In this document: one piece after another, positions 33,690-46,551 of the stretch
Layout of the letters: each line of letters starts with the position of its first letter
Numbering within the stretch: the stretch's first letter is position 1
NCBI GenBank assembly: GCA_049999725.1
Contig: JBNGIS010034175.1
Span: 62,001 to 126,000 of the forward strand
Reading direction: 5' to 3'
Source of the DNA: Haplomitrium mnioides
Taxonomy: Eukaryota > Marchantiophyta > Haplomitriopsida > Calobryales
DNA length: 64,000 nt
The notes under the pieces: generated by a model
What the model saw: the letters and a program-made list of their open reading frames with translations, nothing else
Told to the model about the DNA's origin: nothing
The model's database searches: none
Position numbers and translations under genes: made by a program

Positions 33690-34300
33690 TGTTAAATCAC
33701 AACCTACTATATGACATTGGAATAGTATCAAACGTATTTTTAGATATTTTCAAGGCACAATTGATAAGGGACTAATTTTCCCAAATATGAGTGATCAAAT
33801 CCTTATCGGTTATGCAAATGCAAGATATCTTTTGGATCATGATGATGCCAAATCCCAAACCGGTTATGTATTCCTATATGGCTCTACAGCTATATCATGG
33901 AAAAGTACAAAGCAAACTTTGATTTGTATAGCCTCAAACCATGCAGAGATTATAGCTTTACATGAAGCCAGTATGGAGTGCTTATACCTACAAAAGATGC
34001 TTGATCATATTTATTTACATTGTGGCTTACCTTGTATATCTCACCCAACTATTATTTTTTAGGATAACTTGGCATGTGTACAACATGTCTCATAGGGTTT
34101 TTATTAAAGGAGACCAAATTAAACACATTGCACCTAAGTTTTTCTTCACCCATGAACAACACGACAACACTATTTTTGTGTAGTTATCTCTGGTAAAGAG
34201 AACATTGCTGATTTTTTTACAAAGGCTTTACCTCCATCATTGCACCAACATTTTTGTCATTTTCTTGCTCTACAAAGATTATCAACATTATCATTATGAC
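33690..34300 (+). pseudogene. copia RT end and RNase H
   Basis: Frame from about 33,719: W-N-S-I-K-R-I-F-R-Y-F-Q-G-T-I-D, then G-Y-A-N-A-R (D replaced by N), S-Q-T-G-Y-V-F, I-S-W-K-S-T-K-Q-T-L, S-N-H-A-E-I-I-A, a TAG near 34,061, and A-D-F-F-T-K-A-L-P near 34,206-34,232. This is the canonical end of a copia polyprotein. Confidence 0.85.
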
Positions 34301-34330
34301 TTCATTGACTATTAATTCATTATATGGTCA

Positions 34331-34564
34331 ACCTCGTTTTTTCTTGTCTCTGATATATCTCTGTTGTATATTACGCTTATGGCTTTTCTTTTTGGATATC
34401 ATATGTTTATTTTTTGGTTATCTATATAGCCTATAGTCGACTTTCTTCTTATTATATTTTTTTATATTTAGTCACTTTATGATATATATACAAGTGAAGT
34501 GGAAAAGAAGATTTGTAAACCACCTTGTATCTTGATTCATGTTTGATATATGTTGAATAGTCCT
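34331..34564. other. copia tail/3' LTR remnant
   Basis: T-rich, no gene. It lies between the copia stop region and the start of orfM unit 4 at about 34,565. LTR ends not identified. Confidence 0.35.
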
Positions 34565-35683
34565 TCTACTTCAACACTTCATAAGTTGGCATTCTCTCAT
34601 TGTGTCATTGAAAGTAATTGTCCATCCATTCACGTACAAACACTCTTTTGGTAGATAACTCTCTCTTTCAAGAAATGACTCTAGTATGTGCATTCTTGAG
34701 ATTTTGAATCCTTTGGACTTTATCCTTCCCTATGGATTATATTAACTTGAAGACTCTTCTACAGACAATAGCTTTGCCTCGCAGACTAAATCGATTGTCA
34801 AGATTGGAGTTTGATCGAGGTATTTCCTATTGTAAGTTAATATCTTGATTCTTCACACTTTGCCGAAAGTACATTTCTTTCACACTTGTTAAGAAATTTT
34901 TCTTGCACGACATACAATTATTTTTGCAACATGAAATTCTCTTCAATTTCAAAATTGATGTTGGATCTAGCTTTTTCTTTATAAAGCTCTCATCATGATG
35001 GACTTTCTACAGTGAACTATTATGTAAATGATTTACCTATTTTGGTTTTGGCCTAGATAAACAAAATTCTTATGTTTTACTAGTTGATTGGGTTCAAAAA
35101 AAAATCTAGCCATCATAGACAAAGCATTATCTTCGAGATCTCATTCATCACGGAAATGTTTTTTGTTCTATTGAAATTGTTTTTTGATCTATGTAGACGA
35201 GTTTCACATATAGAAGAACTCAACTAAGCTTAAATAGAACTTTCATCAAAATCTTGAGCAATAAAAAATGACTTTTCTAAAACAATCAAAGCTCTCAAAA
35301 ATAACTCCAAAGAAATATTCAGTGACAAAGACTCTTTGCTTGAATTATTGTCTAAACTACTACCTACAAATTCCCTCAAATGTATTTTGTTTCCAAAGGA
35401 CATTTTATTCTTGCTTAAATGTCCAACTTGTGTAGAATTCACTATTCTTTTAAGTGTCATCAAAGGTGACAACATATCACCTTCAAAATTGAAGTAGTCA
35501 TCCCATTCAATGTTTTTAATCTTTTCAACAAATAAATTTGCATCTTCTACATTGTTGTGGTGATTTATTGCTGACAGAGAAACCTCTACAACTCTATCAT
35601 AATTGTGACTTGAACGTCTAGTTGTTTATTTGCTTGTGTCTTTCTTTTTCTCGATTCTCAAAGAGTGAGCTTTGGTTTAATAG
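34565..35683 (-). pseudogene. orfM unit 4, N-terminal half
   Basis: Leftward remnant colinear with 2,935-4,010 of unit 1 and 59,190-60,110 of unit 3. Shared blocks: N-S-S-K-E-S-L-S-L-N-I (35,345-35,320 region), R-I-Q-N-L-K-N-A and R-E-W-M-D-N. The longest open piece is 35,475-35,230. It is cut at 35,683 by the G4 LTR and at about 34,565 by the copia end. No orfP remains with it. Confidence 0.6.
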
Positions 35684-36286
35684 TGTAATATTACAAACCC
35701 ACATTACACATACAAGTTAGCATAAGTACAACATATATAAGTTAGCAAAAGAGAAGTCCACAAAGAACTTTAAAACTTACAAGGCAAAAGATGCATAACA
35801 AAGCACTCTCCCTTCTTTAGATACTAGATAGGAATCACTGGGCTTACATAGGTGGAGGAGCTCAATTAATTTCTTTTCAATTCTCTTCAAACTTAAAAAA
35901 CCCTTTATTTTTATTCTCCTTCTCTGACATGTCCTTATTTTTAGAACCTTTCATCTCTCTTTAGTTCTACAACTGTCATGTATTCTTTATTTTAGAACCT
36001 TCCATCTATTTAATTCTATCTGTGCCACATATTCTTATTGTAGAACCTTTTATTCGCTTAATCCTCCACTTGCTATATGCCATTATCTTCTTCTACATTA
36101 GTCTATTCTAGTAGACTTCCTCTTTCACTTTAATTATCTGATTTTCTCTCCTATTGCCATGTGTCGTTCTCTCTATAAAAGCAATTGTTTTTAATTTTCT
36201 AACTTAGTAATAGCTTTGTAGATGTAGTTGACACTTTATATTGCTTCATTTCCAGCTGTTGCTTGTTAAAGCTAGCAATTGCTGCA
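35684..36286 (-). repeat. 3' LTR of chromovirus G4
   Basis: On the minus strand it starts TGCAGC after a polypurine tract (aaaaaggaggagga) at about 36,300 and ends ...TGTAATATTACA. 603 bp, aligned with the G3 LTR. Confidence 0.65.
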
Positions 36287-36320
36287 ATCCTCCTCCTTTT
36301 TAAGAGACAACACCCTTGTT

Positions 36321-37213
36321 TCAAGTAAGAGTGTTCTCCAAAGAATGAATAAATGCTATTGCATTGGCTGAATTCTCCAATGGCTCCAAGGTAGCTTTAT
36401 AAAGGGAGTAGTCCTTCCAATGAACTAAATATTTCACAATTTCATGATGGCACCGAGAACATGTGTCTTTTTTCAAGAGTTGTTCCACCTCAAATTCCTC
36501 ATGACCATCAAGTGGTGGAGAAGGTTTCAAGGTACAAGTAAAAGTGGTTGAGCAAGGTACAAAATCATGTACTAAAGAGACATGAAAAATTGGATGAATC
36601 TTCATGTGAGAAGGTAAAACTAGTTGATAGGCCACTTGACCGATATGAGCAAAAATAAAAATTAGTCCAATAAACCGAGAGGAGAGCTTAAAAAAGCAAA
36701 GCAAAGGAAGTTTGGAAGTAGAGAGCTACACTTGATCACCTATACAAAGTTCATCTCACCACGAGGAACATTGGCATATTTGTTTTGGCAATGACTAGCA
36801 ACTTCAAATTTTTCCTCAGCATGTTGGGCGTCGTGTATAAATGATAAAGAAAATTATCAATTGCTTGACTCTTAGAGGTCAATGCAAGTTGAAGACTAGA
36901 TAGGGTGGTTGAGTGCTCACTAAACATCAAAAGGAAAGGTGTAGTTTGTGCGGACTTGTTGATGAAGTTACTCTAAGAGAACTCCATAAGAGGTAACAAC
37001 CAATCTCATTCTTCTTATTCTTCCAAGGTAAAAGCCCACCACATATCTTCAATAGTAAAGTTGGCTTGTTCAATTGACAATATGATTCAAGGTGATAAGT
37101 AGTAGACATGGTCGGTTTGGTTTTAAGGAGACCAAATCTAGTACGTCAATACATGCTAGTGAATTGAGTGTCTTGGTTAAAAATAAGAACTTTGGAGATA
37201 CCATGATGAGAGT
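36321..37213 (-). pseudogene. G4 integrase C-terminal half with chromodomain
   Basis: Leftward. S-N-Q-D-T-Q-F-T-like catalytic region at the cut end (about 37,190), then a core with stops, then I-G-Q-V-A-Y-Q-L, H-P-I-F-H-V-S-L and a chromodomain-like V-K-Y-L-V-H-W-K-D-Y-S...A-T-L-E-P (about 36,430-36,350). Chromodomains target such elements to modified chromatin. The open piece 36,704-36,321 is 127 aa without a stop. Confidence 0.85.
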
Positions 37214-37904
37214 AGATAAAGAAAGGAGAGTGCCTTGTTTAGCATCTCTTACCTTGTGGGATTTTGAATTTCTTGTGCACTTCTCTTGTATGTGTTTGTG
37301 CTAACTTGTATGCATGTATGTAGTGTTACAATAGTGTCAGAGCTTGGTCTTCTCTAAAGAAGTGTGGATTACCCCTCTTTGGAGATGCACTAAAGACCTT
37401 TTGGAGTAGCGAATCTCTACTTTGCATTAACTCTAAGAGAGGTAAACTCTCAAGTTTTCATGAGTAAATGATGGCATATATCCCATCCTTTATGAATGAA
37501 GATAAGAAGTTTGACTTGATTCTATGGTAGCTAATTGACAAACATTTCTTTCGTCAATTTTTAGTGTATAATTTTGGGGATGATTTTATGGTTTTGTGAT
37601 GGAATCGAGAGAACCTGCTATCTTTCATGTGGTAAATTATTTTGTTACATGGGAGTGTTTCATTTACGTTTTGTTGTAGATAGAAAATAGATTTGAACTA
37701 AGCTCCTCTAAGAGAGTTCAACTCCAAGTGTCACAATTCTATTCAAATAACGTCTAAGCAAGTACAACGAGATTTTGTTGTTCATAAATTCAAAGATAGG
37801 TTTTGTGATTTAGTGTTAGCATCAACTAAACCTTTTATTTTACCTATTTTACATAATTAGAATATGTACATATTTGTTTTCGTATAAGTTGCAATAGAAA
37901 AATC

Positions 37905-38800
37905 ATGGAGGCTAATACGAGCAATCGAGAAGAAGGAGCTTGGATGATGGCAAAGCTAGAAGAACTCCAAGCAGCCCTTTTAGCAAGCCAACAACAAGAA
38001 AATATATTGATGGCAGAGATGGTGAAAATGCGGTTGCAACAAGACAATGGAGAAGGGAGTCAAGAAACACTACTTCAAGAGATCAACAAGTCGTGTAAAA
38101 AGAAGGCTTATGGAGGAAGTTGTATTGTAAGTGTCATAGAAAAATGGGTGTATCAGATGGAAGTTCACATGTCATATTATTCGCATGCATAAGACTTGGA
38201 GAAGGGACTGTCTGCAAGATCCTTTTTAACGGAGCACGCATCTTTTTGGCTACAAGGTTGAGAGCGACAAAAAAATGCACGTTGAGAACAACTTTTGTGG
38301 AGCAGCTTTAGAGAGAGCTTATTACAAAATTTCAAAGCAGTGGACTCTATATTAACCACAAGGACTAAGCTTTAGAAATTAGAGCAACAAGGCAGCATTG
38401 CAAGATACATTGAAGAGTTTCAAAGCCTACAAAACCAAATTGAAGACATGAGATCAACTAAAGCCCTTGACAAATTTTTGCAAGAATTAGAAAAGAAGAT
38501 TTGAGGGGAAGTTGTGATGCGCAATCCCAAGGATGTTAACGAAGCCATCTTCTTCAAAGAATTGAAAGAACATTGGGGATTGTGAAAACAGGAGGAAAAT
38601 ACAGCCCCATGCCTATGGAGTTGGGACATATTAGAAGATAAGATTTAAATCGCCCCAATCAACAACCAAGAGGACCACACAATGCTATAGAAAGATGACC
38701 CGAAGAACGACAAGAAACACAAACATGTTATAATTGTGAGCGAATATGGCATATTGCACCAAATCACAGAGCAGTATGATGCAATAAATGGCAAGTGCTT
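37905..38800 (+). pseudogene. G5 Gag
   Basis: Starts M-E-A-N-T-S-N-R-E-E, open to 38,192, then broken. It carries the same coiled-coil-like segment, R-Y-I-E-E-F and zinc-knuckle remnant (C-Y-N-C-E-R-I-W-H near 38,730-38,755, last Cys not seen) as G3. Confidence 0.7.
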
Positions 38801-38841
38801 CGACGACCTCTTTATAATGTCAATAATGGAGAAAAAGAAAA

Positions 38842-39240
38842 ATGTCAAGGAAACAAGGGGCACTAGTGAAAGAACCTTGTGGTTTTGCTGGGATAAAGAA
38901 GAAAGGTGAGGAAAGGTTTCGACCAAAGCAAATATACTGTATAAAAAAACAAAAAAATAAAAGACTTATTGTGGTTGATAAATGGATGAAAAGATTGACA
39001 ATAAGAGTTTTGGTGGACTCTAGAGTAGAGGAAAATTATTTATCATGAGCGATAGCCTTGAAGTTGAAGTTACCAATTAAAAAAGAGAAACATGAGGTGG
39101 TTGAAATGGTAAATTGCCAAAGTGAGCCTGCTAAACGTCTGTCCCATACTATATCTCTATATTTAGGCAACTATAAAGAGAATTTGGAGTAGACGATCAT
39201 AACATTGGCCAGATACGATGCGATTCTTGGAATGAAATAG
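38842..39240 (+). pseudogene. G5 protease
   Basis: I-R-V-L-V-D-S-R (active-site Gly replaced), TGA at about 39,046, then a decayed frame to Y-D-A-I-L-G-M-K. Same lesions as G3. Confidence 0.65.
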
Positions 39241-39499
39241 CTACAAAGATATAACGTGTAAGTATATTGGTGTAAAAAGACACTCTCAACTTCTCAATAA
39301 AAGATTCGGAGAGATAGAGTATCACCTCTATCAAGGCACCTTCCCTTATATGTGATTGTAGCACATTCAATCAAAAAGCAAGATCGAGTGTTTTGGAGCT
39401 TATACGTGAACTCATAGTTGAGAAAAGAGGACTCAAAGCATAAAGTTCTCCACAATCTTCAAGGTATTTTGAAGGAGTTTCATGACATCTTTCCCAAAG

Positions 39500-40845
39500 A
39501 CTTACCCCATAGACTCCCACCCAAACAATGCATTGATCACAAGATTGAAGTTACTCCATAAAGTATTCCACTATGCAAAACACCATATCGATTCCCTCCT
39601 CATGAACTCGAGGAATGCAAATTTCAGATTACTAAGTTTTTGAAGACGGGGTTCATTCAGCCAAGCATATCTTCCTATAATGCACCCGTATTATTTGTAA
39701 AAATGAAAGATGGGAGTATGAGAATGTGTATTGACTATTGAGCACTCAACCAACAAACAGTGAAAAATAAATATTTATTACTTAGAATGAATGATTTGTT
39801 TGATCAACTTCAAGGAGCAAATTACTTTACAAAGTTGGATTTGAAAAGCGAATATAATCAAATCCAAATGACAGAAGGTGATGTGCAAAAATATCATTTC
39901 AAAGTAGATATGAGCATCTTGTTATGAATATCTTGTTATGCCTTGTGGATTAACTAATACTCCTGCAACATTCATGGGTCTTATAAATGTTTTTTTAATC
40001 TTATTTGGATAAGTTTGTTATTGTCTTTTTGGATGACATTCTCATTTACAACAAAAATCTTCAAGAACATCAACAACTCCTTTGTACAGTATTAAATGTC
40101 ATTCAAAATCACAAGCTATATATGAAGATGTCAAAATATAAAATTGGGAAAAGGGAGGTCAACTACTTGGGTCATCGTGTGAGTGCATATAGAGTCCAAG
40201 TTATGGATGAGAAAGTAGAGGCAATTAAAAAAGGAAGCTCTTAGTGATCACACACAACTAAGAGGATTTTTGAGGTTAGCCAAGTTTTATCGTCGATTTG
40301 TGAAAGGTTTTGCACAAATAGCAGAACCATTGACCAACTTGCTCAAGAAAAGTCATACATGGACATGCGGAGCTATAGAAGAGTTGGCATTTCAAGCATT
40401 GGAGAAATCACTTCTTCATGATATTATTCTTAAATGGTGTGATTCTAAACGACTAATCAAACTTTCAATGGATGCATCAAGAAAAGCTATAGGTGGAGTT
40501 TTGCGATAAGAATAGGAGGTTGGTTGGCATCCTATTGCCTTCTTTTCTAAAAAATTAAGTAATGCTGAGCAAAACTACCACACCACAGAATGTGAAAAAT
40601 TGGTGATTTTGTTATTAACTAAACATTGGAAGCACTACATATGAGAAAAGAAGTTTGTGGTCAAAACCAACCATAAGCCTCTCATCTATCTAGAAACTCA
40701 AAAAGAGCTCTAAAAAGGTAGATTTGATGGGCGGAGTGGCGACAACGGTTCTATATGAAGATGGTTTATATGGAAGGAAAATGTCATATTCAAGATGCCT
40801 TGACACACATGCCTCAACTCAACATCATGTCTGCTACTGAAGCCG
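39500..40845 (+). pseudogene. G5 reverse transcriptase and RNase H
   Basis: [32 protein letters not shown] (about 40,030), F-L-R-L-A-K-F-Y-R-R-F-V, M-D-A-S-R-K-A-I-G-G-V-L, T-K-H-W-K-H-Y, V-K-T-N-H-K-P-L. Stops at Gln or Arg positions. It ends ...M-P-Q-L-N-I-M-S exactly where LTR C begins. Confidence 0.8.
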
Positions 40846-42553
40846 ATCGCGGTCTAGCAAGTTTTGTCCTTCCGATCCTATCTTTCTATTGGGTTTTTGT
40901 CATTATTATCAAGTTAGATCAAAGATGCATAGTTGATTGGAGGAGAGTTGTCATTTTCTAATCGAGCACGACAGTCCAACTTCCTTGTGGAAGGTGGCGT
41001 TTAGTGGCTCTCTATCGAAAGAAGTCAACAATTAGGTGAAATCGCATATTGGGTCCATCGTCGCCTATCGGGTCTACCATCACCTCTCTGGTTCGACTAA
41101 GCTCATCGAGTCAATTCAATATACTTTTTCGAGTCACGAGGATTTTTATTATTAGATAAGTTCTATTGAATGGCTCACCATCAGCAGCGTGAGGACAGGT
41201 GTCACCACTTGAGCAATTGGCCCAATGTTTGAATAATGGTTGGGTGCTCCTCACTACTATCCGATGGAGGGACTTCCAAACAAGGTTCAGGATGAAAAAC
41301 AAGCAAGACAAGAACGAACAAGCTAGGGGTATAGATTGCCTCACTTCAAAGTGTGAGGGGTTGATTCCATCAACAAAGCATGGATGTGCACATGTGTGTA
41401 CGTTGATGCATTGTTGATTGAAATGAGCTTGTGCAAGGTGAACAACAAATACAGAGGAGCATATTATAGCAACATTTTAACATAAGTGAGTGAACTCACA
41501 TAGGAGGGCTATCAAGAGTGGGGGTGGACTTGAGGGGTACAAAGAATTGTTGGGCAGGAGGCTCTAGAGCTTTGGCGATCATAAAATACTCATTCTTGAA
41601 GGCAGACCAGCATTGAGAGGTGGATTGATACTTGAAAGAGAAGAGAATTCTTTTGGCTTGGAATTCATGAGAGGCAGCTAAGGAGGGGCTCCTCGTGTCA
41701 TCTTAGGTTTGGACTGTGTAAGAGCATGAGCCTTAGAAGCGCTCGAAGGACGTTGGTCTTTCTGTCAAAGGGAGGTGAGGCAAGGAGTAAATGTGTTAGT
41801 ACTTGCACATTGCGGAGAAGATCTGGTCAAGGTCTTGGGTGAAGTGGGTTGGCCAGCGATTGGGGGACTGTCTTCTAGAGGTGGAAGTTAAGTAAGAAAT
41901 TTTTAAGATTGTGGAAGTAAAAGCAAGACCTTCTAGTGTAAAAAAAACTATCTAGACAGGGTGCGTGAGTGGAGAGAAGAAGTAAAAAGTGCTATTGGAA
42001 CAATTATGGTGGTATTGAGTGTGGCTGGTTGTCATCTCTCTGCTGCTCTTGCTTTAGGATTATTGTACACAATCTATATAGACTGAGTTGTAATATAAGT
42101 GTGAATATCCAATAGAGACTCTACTGAGTAGAAAGGGAAGTGAGTTGAGGTATAAAGCAAGGGTGCTTGAGTAGTTGGCCTCTTAAGAGTTATGGGAGTA
42201 GGAGTCTATGTGGTGTGCATAAGTGTAGTGTTGTAATTATTTCCCTTTGGAGTAGTGCATATGTGAAGTCTTGAGGCCAGATCCCAAGTAAGAATTGTTG
42301 TCTAGCTAGTAAGAGATATTCAAGCGGGTATAGTTTTGGCTAGGTTTTTGGTTGAAGAAGAGGTGTTGGATTGTGGTTTCTTAGGATTGGTGTTGAATGT
42401 ACACACTTCCAGGCAATGCATAGGCCAATTAGTACATAGAAGCGATAAAATAGGTACCGGTGCCATCTCATAAAAGACCATATTATCTTATGTCCCTTCT
42501 TTCTCTTTGGAATAGCATCTTCAAAAGTTAAGTTCGAAGAGAGGGGCACGACA
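40846..42553 (+). repeat. LTR C (5' LTR of G6)
   Basis: Colinear with LTR D from about 48,935 on: gatcgcggtc, ttcgaataatggt-like, and the tcataaaagacc 3' region. Ends ...CACGACA. Confidence 0.75.
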
Positions 42554-42689
42554 TGAAGTTTTAGCACTAGAAAAAAGGAAAAGGTTTGAAAGAACCTAAG
42601 ATCAACCTTGAACTATTTATCATCCTAGGAAGAAAGCGCTCTCAGAGTCGGCGACACAAGGGTTGAAGCTTGGAACAACCTATAGTTGG

Positions 42690-43960
42690 TGCATGAAATT
42701 AGGAGGCTCAAAGTGACATAAGTGTTTGGGCGCTGGAACATTCTCTAAGTCGTTGGTACTAAACCTGAAAGGTAAGGAGACAAGACAAAGTATGTTGGAG
42801 GGAATTGATTTATGGGTAGAATTGTCCCTACCTGCCGATGTAATGGCCAATCCGGTACCTCCTCCAGAACTACGGAGCATATTCAAATACAAGTACTTAA
42901 AGGGATGACCAAATGATGACCTTGATGCATGGGTAGATGATCTGGAGAATATTGTAGAGGCGAATGGAGAGCAACATTATAATCGACATCCTTCCTACTG
43001 TCTTGAAGGTAGAGCCTCAACTGCGGTATAAGAACTTGCTAAATAATATCAAGAGAGACTAGGAATCTTTTATGGTTACGTTCATGTTGGAATTTTGGAA
43101 GATTGGAGAAGAGACAAAGGCTTTGATAAAAATGGGGCAGCTCTAAATGAAGAAAAATGAATCGATGAGGAGATTCCTACAAAGACTCAAGTAGGTGGCA
43201 AGGAAGCTAAATCCACTTGCCACGGACGGGATATTGACCTCATGATTTCTCGCAGCCCTACCCATGGAGATAGAGACATGGGTGAGGCACGCTGACCTCC
43301 ACACCCTTGAGATTGCTATAAGTACAACCCAGTCTCATGTGAATGCCACTATTGCTAGCTCAAAAAAGCATGTCAGAGCTAAATATGAGTTGAAGGGCTT
43401 TTCAGAGGAATCAAGTAGCGAGGAGGAGTCAAAGAAGAGCTCTCCCTCCACCTCGGAAAGTGAGGAGAACTTAGATAGTAGCAGCTCTGATGAGGATATG
43501 TCCTCACGGAAAAAGAAGAAGAGAAGAGAACAATAGAAAAAAAGGAGGCCATGGATCAAAAGGATCAACACTCATAGCAATTGGATGACATGAAGAAGAA
43601 ATCAAAGAAAGTCCTAGATCGAGCGCCTCAACTTGAGCCTAGCAGAAGAAAAAAGTGGCAACGTTCCACTAGAGGAGTTGAGAGCAAAGATAGAGGCCAT
43701 GAATGTACTCCTTGTCAGGATCAAGTCAAATGGCAAGCCGAGGCCAACTAGACAAGTAGGGGTCTGGTGTATAAAGTGCAACCAGCATGGCCACTCTCTT
43801 CAAGAGTGCCCCACGGAGGCCTATGCCATTCACTTTGTGATAGAAGAGCCTTCGAAATACGCGCACAAGGAAGTTGAGTATGTGCTAGAGAAGGCTCTAG
43901 ATATGCTTAAATTGTGCCCAACCAAGTCACATCTCTCTAAATTGTCTCAAGCATAAGAAG
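42690..43960 (+). pseudogene. G6 Gag with zinc knuckle
   Basis: Early part reads N-D-D-L-D-A-W-V-D-D-L-E-N-I-V-E-A-N (about 42,910-42,970). The open piece 43,264-43,536 holds a Ser/Glu-rich acidic tail followed by a Lys/Arg run. 43,633-43,956 holds C-I-K-C-N-Q-H-G-H-S-L-Q-E-C, a CX2CX4HX4C zinc knuckle (about 43,777-43,812). Frames change near 43,536 and before 43,264. Confidence 0.75.
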
Positions 43961-45570
43961 CAAAAAAATAACCAGCCATATGCACTCTATTTCATTGCAA
44001 GAAGGAGGAGCATATAGCAATGAATTTCCCGCTCAATGAAAGGCCAAAGACAGCCCTAAATAAGGCCATAAGTCCTCCATCGCCAACAACACTCAAATTA
44101 ATAGCCTTGGAATGGGAAAAAAAGGCCAAGTGCGAGCTAAAGAAGGAAGAAGCAAAGCTGCCAGGTTGGGAGACCCTATCGCCAGAGGATTGTTTGCGGT
44201 TGGTTACTCGATCCAGAGCCAGGTCTAAGAAGAAAGACCAGTGCATGAAACGGTGTGAAGCCCAGAAGGCTAAGGCTTCATGATCACCATCTGTTAGCAA
44301 TTCAGACCATACAAAGGATAATCCCAAATGGTTCTACCCCAAGCAGTAGGAGGAGGTGCAGAGCCAACTAGAGGCAATGGATGACATTGAGGAGAGCCAA
44401 GTAGCCAGAGAGACTCTAAAGGATGTCTAGAGACAACAAGCATCGGAAGAGCCCAAGAAGATCAAGGAGGCAGTAACACCCCCAACTGAGGTGATGAAGC
44501 CCGTCCTTGACATCATTCAAACAGAAGTCTGGGACTGCCAATCACGGCCATAGTTGGGAATTTGATCAAGGATAGCTCATTGTATAGAAGGCAATTGAAA
44601 GAGCTGCTAATAAGATCCAAGATCCAACCAATCTGAGTTTGGTGTACAAAGACAGGGGAGCCCTTAAAATTGACATTCAAGTTGATGGGTGTACGCTCTT
44701 GTTGGTGTCAGTGGACGGAGAAGTAGGAATCAACATCGTGATTGAGAAGACCTCGCATCGATTGGGATTCAAGGAATTCCAACTCACTGCTTAAATCATG
44801 AAGTTGGGCGATGGATCGCAAGTCCAGCCCCTTGGAGCTTTGTTGCAAGTAGCCACTGCCATTAGCGGTAAGAAATTCATGCTAAATTACTAGATGATGC
44901 GGTCAACACAAGCCTCTCCTTACCTTGTAATGATCGGAAGACCTTGGCTATATTGGGCTCAAGTCTTACACAATTGAGGGAATTCTACTCTAGTGTTTGG
45001 TCTAGAGAAGACCATATTCCACTATCGGTCAAATCTGCACCACAAGGAGATGCAAGTCAATGAGGAGTATGGCAGTGAATGGTCAAAGAAAGAGGAGGAA
45101 TCAGAGTGCTATTACTGGGTTCAGATGGTCAACGAGGTGATAGAAGAAGATTTGTTGAAGGAGGGTGTAGTGGCACTCAACCAGATAGAGCTCATGGGAA
45201 GTATGGTGGTAGAATCTAGTGCAAATGAGACTATTGGGGTGTTTGAGGAGAGTGTGATGGCTGAACCTAAGCAAAAAAGGGGAGTCGTAGCCCATCGAAA
45301 CGCATACCCATAAAGAAAGCAAAAGTAGGACAAGGATGATGCATGTAAATTTCAACTTGATGCAAGAAAAAATGCGGCTGGAAACCTTGGAGGAGGAAGA
45401 TGGCACGCCTTGGAGGAATGAAGTGGTGGTGGTAAGGGCAGTCCGATATGAGGAGGTGGTCATACATGAGAGTAGAAAATTCCAAGAAGAAGTGCGATTA
45501 GTCGTGGCTAAAAAGAGAGCCTTAATTTCGACCCTCACAAATTTCATCGACATTTTTGCCTAGAGTCATG
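43961..45570 (+). pseudogene. G6 Gag-Pol linker and protease
   Basis: The open piece 44,020-44,283 is Lys/Glu/Ala rich. The protease-like region follows at 44,640-44,970: L-L-V-S-V-D-G-E-V-G-I-N (D-G-E at the active-site position; D-S-G or D-T-G would be active) and L-V-M-I-G-R-P-W-L. An acidic segment (44,993-45,313) and a helical segment (45,336-45,563) lead to RT. Confidence 0.6.
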
Positions 45571-45589
45571 CTGACTTGAAGGGAGTCCC

Positions 45590-46500
45590 GAGAGAATTGG
45601 AAGAGCATCGCATCGATGTGGAACCTGCATCTCTGCCAGTGAGGCAGGAATATCACATGAATCCTACATTCTCTCTAATGGTTAAAAGAGCAAATTGACA
45701 AGTTGTTATAGGCTGATTTTATCTACCCTTTTTTAAATAGCAAGTGGGTGTCGCCTCTAGTGGTGGTGCTTAAGAAAGTAGGGCTCGATAGGAAACAAAA
45801 GCTCAGAAGCTCCGGGTGTGCCAAGATTTCACAAAGTTGTATGAGACAACAAAGAAGGACCATTACCCTTTGTCGTTCACAGACGAAGTGCTGAAGTTAG
45901 TGGTCAAACATGAAGTTTATAGCTCTATGGAGGGATACTCACGATATATTTGGATTTGGATCAAAGAGAATGACTAGCTAAAGACAAGATTCATCACAGA
46001 ATGGGGGGTGTTTGCCTTCCAAACAATGTTGTTTGGACTGTGAAATGCACTTGGAACATTTCAAAGGATGATGATGTATATCTTCCATGACAACTTGAGT
46101 AAATTCTTGGAGATTTTCATTGATGACTTTGTGGTGTACACAAAGTTCTATGAGAATAAGTGAGATGTGAGGCTCAGTTTTAAGTGTTGCCGGGAGACAA
46201 GATTGCCATTTCATTCAAGGAAATGCTTCTTCAGAGTGAAGGAAGGGGTGCTTTTAGACCACAAAATATCCAATTGAGAATCGAGGTGGACCATGAGAAG
46301 GTCAACATCTAGATGAGAGTTTCTTTTGCCACCAATCTGAAGGAGGTGCAAGGTTTATTGGGATGCATGGGCTACTATCAGAGATTTATCATCAAGTTTT
46401 CCTAAATAATCTTACCTCCTATAGGAATCACAAAGTGGGGTAGTGACTTTGAGCCCATTTACGAGAGGCTATCCAACTTCCATGAGCTAAAGAAGTGATT
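45590..46500 (+). pseudogene. G6 reverse transcriptase
   Basis: L-R-V-C-Q-D-F-T-K-L (D-Y/F region), Y-P-L-S-F-T-D-E-V-L, F-A-F-Q-T-M-L-F-G-L, A-L-G-T-F-Q-R-M-M, F-I-D-D-F-V-V-Y (catalytic box, both Asp kept, about 46,115), L-G-C-M-G-Y-Y-Q-R-F. Broken by several stops. Confidence 0.75.
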
Positions 46501-46551
46501 GGCGAATGCACAAGTGCTCATGGCGTTAGTTGAGAGAAGAAATTCCATATC

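Larger units (their letters stand above)
24580..34330 (+). mobile_element. Ty1/copia element, split by two insertions
   Basis: Pieces in order: gag start 24,580-24,665; rest of gag 27,270-28,200; integrase region 28,640-29,409; RT end and RNase H 33,690-34,300. Integrase before RT/RNase H defines Ty1/copia. The interruptions are a truncated LTR-B element (24,666-27,246) and Ty3 element G3 (29,410-33,565). Most of RT is missing. Confidence 0.8.
37214..40845 (+). mobile_element. Ty3 chromovirus-like element G5, truncated at both ends
   Basis: Only the last ~115 bp of a 5' LTR remain (37,214-37,330, ending TGTTACA), followed by PBS-like TAGTGTCAGAGC (37,332-37,343), gag, protease, RT and RNase H. 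It stops at about 40,845 against LTR C. G3 and G5 are nearly colinear through this whole length, including leader phrases. Confidence 0.8.
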
